A stretch of 8,969 nt of DNA from Alphaproteobacteria bacterium UBA7371. GTDB lineage: Bacteria; Pseudomonadota; Alphaproteobacteria; UBA8317. The stretch covers positions 8,611 through 17,579 of the forward strand of contig DKOD01000045.1 of the NCBI GenBank assembly GCA_002469865.1. The letters are read 5' to 3'. The notes below the pieces were generated by a model, which was not told the origin of the DNA, searched no databases, and worked only from the letters and a program-made list of their open reading frames with translations. Each line of letters starts with the position of its first letter. Position 1 is the stretch's first letter. Both the position numbers and the translations under genes were made by a program. Below are positions 1 to 4,918 of the stretch, piece by piece.

Positions 1-527
1 GCCCGCATGTGGGTTCGCAACTTGGTGTCCAAATTGGACAAAGGCTCATCAAGCAAAAAAGCCTTGGGTTTGCGTACCAAAGCACGACCCATGGCCACAC
101 GTTGCCGCTGACCGCCAGACAGGTGGGCAGGCAATCGGTCCAAAAACTCTTCCAGCTTTAAAATTTTTGCAGCCTCTGCAATTCGTTCGTTTATCTGTGC
201 TTTGGGCATCCTCTGGTTTTTTAACCCATAGGCCATGTTGTTGCGCACGCTCATATGTGGGTAGAGGGCATAGGATTGGAAAACCATGGCAAGATCCCGT
301 TTTCCCGGCTCAATTTTGGTCACATCCTTGCCATCAATAAACAATTCTCCGGAGCTTACTTCTTCAAGGCCTGCGATAAGGCGCATGGTCGTTGACTTGC
401 CGCAGCCCGATGGCCCCACAAGCACGATGAATTCGCCATCGGCAATATCAATATTGAGATGATCCACCCCGCGACTTCCGCCAGGATAGATTTTGGAAAC
501 ATTTTTTAAGGTCATGCTGGCCATCAT
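1..527 (-). CDS. ugpC: UgpC, ATPase of the sn-glycerol-3-phosphate ABC importer (3' end cut off by window)
   Basis: This is the ATP-hydrolysing subunit that powers glycerol-3-phosphate uptake at the inner face of the membrane. The 175 visible residues hold Walker A (GPSGCGKST, 38-46), the Q-loop glutamine (Q84, MVFQSYALYPHMS context), the signature LSGGQRQRVAMGRAL (136-150), Walker B ending in D160-E161 and the D-loop SNLD (164-167). This is the CUT1/MalK pattern and closely resembles E. coli UgpC. The switch histidine and the C-terminal regulatory (TOBE-type) domain lie beyond the window. The first ATG overlaps the ugpE stop as TAATG, suggesting coupled translation. ATG codons also occur at residues 2 and 5, and the start at residue 2 fits E. 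coli UgpC (MAGLKL...) equally well. Family membership is certain. The G3P role rests on the neighbouring ugpB, ugpA and ugpE, because CUT1 ATPases can be shared between sugar importers. Confidence 0.95.
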   Translation of the reverse strand, partial: MMASMTLKNVSKIYPGGSRGVDHLNIDIADGEFIVLVGPSGCGKSTTMRLIAGLEEVSSGELFIDGKDVTKIEPGKRDLAMVFQSYALYPHMSVRNNMAYGLKNQRMPKAQINERIAEAAKILKLEEFLDRLPAHLSGGQRQRVAMGRALVRKPKAFLLDEPLSNLDTKLRTHMR

Positions 528-1375
528 TATTTCTCGCTATCTACGAGCCCCTTTACAAAGATTTTTTGCATGAAGATGACCACCAATACAGGCGGCAAAA
601 GGGCAAGTGTTGCGGTGCCCATGATGTAATTCCAAACCGGCAAGCTTTCACCAGCATTGACCATTCTCTGGATGCCCATGACCACCGTTGTGTAGGTTGG
701 GTCGGTGGTCACAAGCAAAGGCCAGAGATATTGGTTCCAGCCATAGATAAAAAGAATGATGAAAAGTGCTGCGATATTCGTACGCGATAAGGGCAGCACA
801 ATATCTTTGAGAAACCTTAGGGGCCCAGCTTGATCCATCCGCGCTGCTTCAACCAATTCTGCTGGAATGGTCAAATAAAACTGTCGGAACAAGAAGGTGG
901 CGGTCGCCGACGCAACGAGTGGGATGCACAAACCCACGTAGCTGTTGAGCATGCCCAACTTGGTGACAACGTCGAAGGTTGGAAGAATCCGCACCTCCAC
1001 CGGCAACATTAAGGTGATGAAAATCATCCAAAAGAAAAGGGGCCGGAATGGAAATTTAAAGAAGACAATGGCGAAGGCTGCGATGATTGAGACGGCCAGT
1101 TTTCCTATGGTGATGCCCAGCGCCATGATCAGGCTGTTGATCATCATGAGTCCAACGGGGGTGCCCCCGGCCTCTGGCAGCCCCTTGGCGAGTAGATCAG
1201 AAAAATTTTCCCAAGCTCTGTCGCCGAACCAAAGCGGAATACGTCCCGATGAAAGAGCCTCGGGCGCATGGGTTGAGGCAACCAACGTCATCCATAAGGG
1301 AAAGCAAACAGCAATGACCCCAATGATCAGGACGAGGTGGGTGATGATATCGAGCAGTGGGCGGCGGTCGATCAT
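527..1375 (-). CDS. ugpE: UgpE, permease subunit of the sn-glycerol-3-phosphate ABC importer
   Basis: This is one of the two inner-membrane channel subunits of the glycerol-3-phosphate importer. The 282 residues match the usual UgpE length (281 in E. coli). Hydrophobic segments at about 10-30, 76-102, 109-130, 143-163, 201-220 and 248-268 give the six-helix MalG-like layout. The EAA loop that docks on the ATPase is clear at 176-185 (EAARMDQAGP), followed by the conserved LPLS segment. The N-terminal segment MIDRRPLLDI followed by a hydrophobic stretch fits the family. The start codon overlaps the ugpA stop as ATGA (4 bases) and the stop overlaps the ugpC start as TAATG (1 base). All three membrane-complex genes therefore look translationally coupled, which would help fix subunit stoichiometry. 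Confidence 0.96.
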   Translation of the reverse strand: MIDRRPLLDIITHLVLIIGVIAVCFPLWMTLVASTHAPEALSSGRIPLWFGDRAWENFSDLLAKGLPEAGGTPVGLMMINSLIMALGITIGKLAVSIIAAFAIVFFKFPFRPLFFWMIFITLMLPVEVRILPTFDVVTKLGMLNSYVGLCIPLVASATATFLFRQFYLTIPAELVEAARMDQAGPLRFLKDIVLPLSRTNIAALFIILFIYGWNQYLWPLLVTTDPTYTTVVMGIQRMVNAGESLPVWNYIMGTATLALLPPVLVVIFMQKIFVKGLVDSEK

Positions 1376-2259
1376 GAATAAACCACCTTCTTTTCAACAT
1401 AACGGAATTGAATGGCTGTCATGACAATGACCAAAACCATGAGGATAACCGATTGCGCCGCGGATCCGCCATAATCCTGACCAATGAAGCCCGTGTTATA
1501 AACCCGGTAAACAAGAATGGAGGTGGCATCCACGGGACCACCGCTCGTGGTGGCATGGATGATGGAAAAAGTATCAAAAAACGCGTAAACGAGGTTCACC
1601 ACCAAAAGAAAGAAGGTGGTCGGTGAAAGAAGTGGAAAGCTGATGGTCCAGAACCGGCGTATGGGGCCAGCACCATCGAGCGCGGCGGCCTCAAGCAATG
1701 ATTTGGGTATCGATTGCAGGCCGGCAAAAAAGAACAAAAAATTATAACTGATTTGCTTCCAGCTGGCCGCAACAACGACCATGGCAAATGCTTGGTCGCC
1801 ACTCATGTAATGGTTCCAATCAACACCCATGGCCTTGAGCCAGTAGGCGACAATGCCCAAAGAGGGGTTCATAAGGAAAAACCAAATTACCCCAGCAATG
1901 GCCGGTGCCACGGCATAGGGCCAGATCACAAGAGTTCGGTAACCAGTTGCCATGCGAACTGTGCGGTTGGCGCAGACCGCCAGCAAAAGTGCCATGGACA
2001 TGGAAAGAAAGGTTACAGAAAACCCAAACCATATCGTGGTGCCAAATGACCTGAGATAGCCCTCATCACGAAACAAGGCTGCGTAATTGTCAAAAGCCAC
2101 AAATTCGCGGGAAAAACCAAATGCATCTTCCAGGAAAAATGATTGTTCTAATGCTTGGTAGCTTGGCCATAAGAAGAAAATAATGGTCACGGATATTTGG
2201 GGCAGCAACAGCAAGTAAGGCAAAAACATGCCCCTGAAGACCACCCGTGATTGGCTCAT
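1372..2259 (-). CDS. ugpA: UgpA, permease subunit of the sn-glycerol-3-phosphate ABC importer
   Basis: This is the second inner-membrane channel subunit of the glycerol-3-phosphate importer. The 295 residues equal the length of E. coli UgpA, and long stretches agree with it from memory: WPYAVAPAIAGVIWFFLMNP (113-132), WKQISYNFLFF and the C-terminal QFRYVEKKVVYS. The EAA loop is at 190-199 (EAAALDGAGP). The N-terminus MSQSRVVFRG resembles E. coli MSSSRPVFRS, which supports this ATG over the internal one at residue 11. A weak GGA lies about 9 bases before the start and there is no strong Shine-Dalgarno. The gene follows ugpB after 66 bases that contain a strong hairpin, and overlaps ugpE by 4 bases. 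Modest initiation here would suit lower expression of permease than of binding protein. Confidence 0.96.
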   Translation of the reverse strand: MSQSRVVFRGMFLPYLLLLPQISVTIIFFLWPSYQALEQSFFLEDAFGFSREFVAFDNYAALFRDEGYLRSFGTTIWFGFSVTFLSMSMALLLAVCANRTVRMATGYRTLVIWPYAVAPAIAGVIWFFLMNPSLGIVAYWLKAMGVDWNHYMSGDQAFAMVVVAASWKQISYNFLFFFAGLQSIPKSLLEAAALDGAGPIRRFWTISFPLLSPTTFFLLVVNLVYAFFDTFSIIHATTSGGPVDATSILVYRVYNTGFIGQDYGGSAAQSVILMVLVIVMTAIQFRYVEKKVVYS

Positions 2260-2287
2260 GTTGCTGGATCCAGATATTTGGTGGGAT

Positions 2288-2319
2288 GGATCATGGGGCC
2301 CATCCAGGCCCCATGATCC
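2288..2319 (-). promoter_or_regulatory. Perfect 13-bp stem-loop in the ugpB-ugpA intercistronic gap
   Basis: The arms GGATCATGGGGCC (2288-2300) and GGCCCCATGATCC (2307-2319) are exact reverse complements around a 6-base loop. The hairpin begins 6 bases after the ugpB stop codon on the transcribed (minus) strand. Nine of the 13 pairs are G-C, so the RNA hairpin should be stable. No U-run follows it, so it does not look like a standard intrinsic terminator. By analogy with malE-malF and other binding-protein operons, it may protect the ugpB message from 3' exonucleases or partly limit readthrough, raising UgpB relative to UgpA, UgpE and UgpC. The structure is seen directly. The function is inferred. 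Confidence 0.8.
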
Positions 2320-2325
2320 TGTTGG

Positions 2326-3630
2326 TTATTTGTTGGCTGCTTCAAACTTGCGGAGAAGCTCGTTGCCGCGGGCCACAGCGTCATCCATTGCGTCTTTGGC
2401 TGATTTCTGGCCGGTCCACACAGCTTCGAGTTCTTCATTAATCACGTCACGAACCTGGACGAAATTGCCAAAACGGACACCCTTGGAATTTGCTGTTGGG
2501 GTGTTGAGTGACAATTGCTTGATGGCCACATCGGTGCCTGGATTTGTTTCGTAGAAACCCTGCTGTTTGGACAGGTCATAGGCAGCGGTTGTGATGGGCA
2601 CATAGCCCGTGTTCTGATGCCAAGATGCTTGCTGCTCCGCGTTGGAGATGTAGTTGAAGAACTCACCCACGCATTTGTATTCAGCCTCTTCATGGCCTTG
2701 AAGAACCCAGAGTGTGGCGCCACCGATGATGGAGTTTTGTGGCCTGTCTGCAGCGCTGTTTTCGAGTGGCAACATGGTCTGGCCAAATTCGAAATCCTTA
2801 ATGTCTTTCTGGAAACCACCATAATAGGCAGATGAATTGATCCAAAGGATGGTCTCGCCATTCACAAATTGTGCACGGCTGTCACCGCGGCGGCCACCAT
2901 ATTTGAAGTCACCATCTTTACCCATGTCGGCAATGGACTGAATGTGCCCCACAACCTTATCATTGTTGAAGGTGAATTGGGTGTTGATGCCACCAAAGCC
3001 ATTTTCCTCTGTGCCCATTTCGATGTCATGCCAGGCAGAAAAGTTTTCGATCTGGGTCCATGACTGCCAGCCAAAGGAGAATGGCGCGTCCACACCACCT
3101 TGTTTGGCTTTCTTGGCTGCTGCGCGCAGTTCGTCCCATGTGGTCGGAACTTCGATGCCCAGCTCGTCCAACTTGGTTTTGTTGTACCAAAGAACGGGGG
3201 TTGATGAGTTGAATGGGAGGGAAAGAAGCTTGTTGTCCGTGTCGGTGTAGTAAGACACCACTGCTGGGAGATATGCATCCTGGTTGAATTCCAGGCCGGT
3301 GTCTTCCATCAACTGATAAACTGGGTAGACGGCACCCTTATCATTGGCGGCCATCATGGTGGCGGTGCCCACCTCGAAGACCTGCACGATATGTGGCTGC
3401 TCTTTCGCGCGGAATGCAGAAATCGCCGAGGTCATGGTTTCGGTGTAATTGCCCTTATAGACGGTGTTTACTTGGCAATTTTCATTTTGCGCGTTGAAGT
3501 CAGCAGCAAATTTGTCCGTGAGTTCGCCAAGGTTTCCGCCCATGGCATGCCAAAAATCGACGGTGGCTGGGGCAGCAAAGCTATGGCCTGCAAAAGCAAG
3601 GGTGCAAAGCGTGGTTAGTGTTAAGCGCAT
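2326..3630 (-). CDS. ugpB: UgpB, periplasmic sn-glycerol-3-phosphate-binding protein
   Basis: This is the periplasmic receptor that delivers glycerol-3-phosphate (and, in E. coli, glycerophosphodiesters) to UgpAEC. The 434 residues compare with 438 in E. coli. Residues 1-20 are a Sec signal peptide with cleavage near SFA/A (19-20). The ligand residues I recall for E. coli UgpB (mature Y42, E66, S121, W169, G306, G307, Y346, R374) all have counterparts: Y62 in YKGNY, E86 in FEVGTAT, S143 in NSSTPV, W188 in GWQSW, G303-G304 in IIGG, Y343 in TGY and R386 in VRFGN. This supports true G3P specificity rather than a generic sugar binder. A good Shine-Dalgarno GGAG (3638-3641) sits 7 bases before the ATG. 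The gene is first in the ugp cluster, with a Pho-box-like array just upstream, and is followed by a strong hairpin. Confidence 0.97.
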   Translation of the reverse strand: MRLTLTTLCTLAFAGHSFAAPATVDFWHAMGGNLGELTDKFAADFNAQNENCQVNTVYKGNYTETMTSAISAFRAKEQPHIVQVFEVGTATMMAANDKGAVYPVYQLMEDTGLEFNQDAYLPAVVSYYTDTDNKLLSLPFNSSTPVLWYNKTKLDELGIEVPTTWDELRAAAKKAKQGGVDAPFSFGWQSWTQIENFSAWHDIEMGTEENGFGGINTQFTFNNDKVVGHIQSIADMGKDGDFKYGGRRGDSRAQFVNGETILWINSSAYYGGFQKDIKDFEFGQTMLPLENSAADRPQNSIIGGATLWVLQGHEEAEYKCVGEFFNYISNAEQQASWHQNTGYVPITTAAYDLSKQQGFYETNPGTDVAIKQLSLNTPTANSKGVRFGNFVQVRDVINEELEAVWTGQKSAKDAMDDAVARGNELLRKFEAANK

Positions 3631-3663
3631 GGGTCATCTCCAATATCCAGGGAAGAGACAACG

Positions 3664-3693
3664 ATTATGAAAAAAATATGAAGGAATTTTGAA
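3664..3693 (-). promoter_or_regulatory. Candidate Pho-box-type regulated promoter of ugpB
   Basis: On the minus strand, three TTCA units recur exactly every 11 bases in an A/T-rich context: TGTTCAA, CCTTCAT (3684-3678) and TTTTCAT (3673-3667), each followed by a 4-base spacer. This is the 7+4+7 geometry of PhoB boxes (consensus CTGTCAT repeats); the two better units match about 5 of 7 positions. A -10-like CATAAT occupies 3669-3664, 33 bases before the ugpB start, and has no -35 at the normal distance, as expected of an activator-dependent promoter. An alternative reading is TTGGTT (3701-3696) with a 17-base spacer and TATTTT, which is a weak constitutive promoter. The repeats are directly visible. 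PhoB control is inferred from the geometry and from the known PhoB control of ugp in E. coli. Confidence 0.45.
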
Positions 3694-3709
3694 CAAACCA
3701 AAATTTTTT

Positions 3710-4633
3710 TTAGGTAGTTAGCGAAATAAATACATCTTCAAGATCCGCACCACCCACTTCCAAATCTCGGATGGGAAGTCCTGCATCGGTCATGCAAGAA
3801 ATCACGTCTGCCGGCCGCAATTGGTTGGCGTCAAAGCTTGCTTGCAACATGACGGGGGAAAGCAATTCAAAGATAATCTTGTCATGGCGGGGCAAATCAC
3901 CATTCCAACCATCATCCAAGGTCACTTTCATTTGTCTTTTGGTGAAACGCCCCAACAATTTGTCTTTGGTTTCATTGGCAACAATTTCACCATGATTGAT
4001 AATGGCCACACGGTCACATAATTCCTGGGCTTCTTCCAGGTAATGGGTTGTGAGGATGATCGTTGTTCCAGCCTCATTAAGTTTGCGCACATAGGCCCAA
4101 AGGGTTTGTCGCAAATTGATGTCCACGCCTGCGGTGGGTTCATCAAGAATCAAAATGGGCGGGTTATGAACAAGGGCCTTGGCGACCAACAAACGCCGCC
4201 TCATGCCACCTGATAAAGAACGGGCGTAAGCGTCTGCTTTATCATCCAAGCCAACGGCCTCAAGTATTTCCATGGTTCGGCGTTTTGACTTTGGAACGCC
4301 ATACAAGCCTGCTTGGATCTCCACGGCTTCGCGTGGTGAGAAGAAAGGGTCCAAGGCCAATTCCTGAGGAACAATACCAAGTTTGGCGCGGCAATTGCGG
4401 GGGTTCACGTCCATATCAAAGCCCCACACATCAACCTTACCAGCGCTCTTATTTACGAGGCCCCCGAGGATGTTGATGAGGGTGGATTTGCCAGCACCAT
4501 TGGGTCCAAGCAGCGCAAACATGGACCCCACAGGCACCTCAAGGTCAATAGCCTTCAATGCATGTTTGGGTTCAGATTTGCCTGAAGCGGCATAGGTTTT
4601 TGCAAGACCTTCGATATTGATGGCGGGGCGCAT
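3710..4633 (-). CDS. YadG-type ABC transporter ATP-binding protein (exporter class, no permease nearby)
   Basis: This 307-residue cytoplasmic ATPase is of the ABC-2/YadG class, close in length to E. coli YadG (308). It shows Walker A (GPNGAGKST, 43-51), a Q-loop (VPQE, Q90), the signature LSGGMRRRLL (140-149), Walker B ILILDEPTAGVD (160-171) and the switch histidine in TTHYLEEAQ (H197). The C-terminal tail (about 225-307) ends in LEDVFISLTT, as in this family. Such ATPases normally pair with a separate ABC-2 membrane protein (YadH type), but the downstream neighbour is ugpB and the upstream neighbour is divergent, so the partner must be encoded elsewhere or be missing. The substrate is unknown. 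The start has an AAGGA Shine-Dalgarno 6 bases upstream. The gene ends 79 bases before ugpB with only a weak A/T stem, so readthrough into ugp is possible. Confidence 0.93.
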   Translation of the reverse strand: MRPAINIEGLAKTYAASGKSEPKHALKAIDLEVPVGSMFALLGPNGAGKSTLINILGGLVNKSAGKVDVWGFDMDVNPRNCRAKLGIVPQELALDPFFSPREAVEIQAGLYGVPKSKRRTMEILEAVGLDDKADAYARSLSGGMRRRLLVAKALVHNPPILILDEPTAGVDINLRQTLWAYVRKLNEAGTTIILTTHYLEEAQELCDRVAIINHGEIVANETKDKLLGRFTKRQMKVTLDDGWNGDLPRHDKIIFELLSPVMLQASFDANQLRPADVISCMTDAGLPIRDLEVGGADLEDVFISLTT

Positions 4634-4674
4634 AAAGATTCCTTATTCAGCCCATGGGACGGGGCGTTTCGTGG

Positions 4675-4715
4675 ATTGGCATTCTCACCGACCATGACCT
4701 ATAACCAATGCCAAT
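4675..4715. repeat. 9-bp perfect inverted repeat bracketing the zinc-finger/polA promoter (candidate operator)
   Basis: ATTGGCATT (4675-4683) and AATGCCAAT (4707-4715) are exact reverse complements whose centres lie 32 bp apart, close to three helical turns. The left arm covers the -35 hexamer and the right arm covers the expected transcription start. Because most of it lies upstream of the start site, it should act as DNA, for example as a paired repressor site, rather than as an RNA hairpin. The right arm also forms a short CCAATG tandem (4705-4716). The repeat is seen directly. Its use as an operator is inferred. Confidence 0.5.
4676..4705 (+). promoter_or_regulatory. Sigma70-like promoter for the zinc-finger gene and polA
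   Basis: The -35 hexamer TTGGCA (4676-4681) matches TTGACA at 5 of 6 positions and the -10 hexamer TATAAC (4700-4705) matches TATAAT at 5 of 6, with an 18-base spacer. Transcription would begin near 4712, giving a leader of about 30 bases before the ATG at 4742. The match lies in the right place and orientation. I found no equally good promoter on the opposite strand for the divergent ABC ATPase; the best option there, TTGAAG and TATAGG with a 15-base spacer, is weak. Confidence 0.6.
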
Positions 4716-4741
4716 GATCTTCAAAACCCATTGGGGGCAAC

Positions 4742-4918
4742 ATGACCGAACAAACCGAAATTGTTGATGTTGAAACAAGCCGTGTGTCCTGCAATGGCGG
4801 GGGTGGGGCCCTTGGTCACCCAAAAATTTACCTTGAGATGGGCGACGAACATCAGATTACTTGTCCCTATTGTGGGCGGGAGTTTCGCCGCCCGAAGGAT
4901 GCTGGGCAGAAATCTTGA
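4742..4918 (+). CDS. Small CHCC zinc-finger protein (NDUFS6-like)
   Basis: This 58-residue protein carries the zf-CHCC pattern: C17 in SCNGG, H26 in GHPKIYLEM, then C41 and C44 in CPYCGREFR. The ligand spacings (9, 15 and 3) resemble those I recall for the zinc site of the mitochondrial complex I subunit NDUFS6 (9, 16 and 3). Bacterial members are usually annotated only as zinc-finger domain proteins. In alphaproteobacteria a role as a complex I accessory subunit is plausible, but nothing nearby shows it, since no nuo genes are present. The short acidic N-terminus (about 1-13) has no signal peptide. A GGGGG run (4733-4737) lies 4 bases before the ATG. The stop codon overlaps the likely TTG start of polA as TTGA, so the two are probably one transcription unit with coupled translation. 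Confidence 0.88.
   Translation: MTEQTEIVDVETSRVSCNGGGGALGHPKIYLEMGDEHQITCPYCGREFRRPKDAGQKS

Noticed and set aside
945..1424. 159-codon plus-strand open frame across ugpE
   Set aside because: It is antisense to a clear UgpE with a conserved EAA loop. The translation is low-information and matches no family I recognise.
2442..2861. Open frames within ugpB in other frames (2442-2861 and 2862-3278, minus strand)
   Set aside because: They are out of frame with a full-length UgpB that retains all ligand residues. They show no start signals and no domains.
3685..3705. A/T stem AATTTTG/CAAAATT followed by T-rich sequence on the minus strand, a possible terminator of the YadG-like gene
   Set aside because: The stem has 7 pairs with only one G-C, and the T-run is not directly adjacent. 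It is too weak to call a terminator and overlaps the proposed ugpB control region.
4861..4914. N-terminal extension of PolA starting at TTG 4861
   Set aside because: It would overlap the zinc-finger gene by 58 bases and add residues unlike PolA N-termini. The TTG at 4915 leaves a normal leader before the conserved motif.
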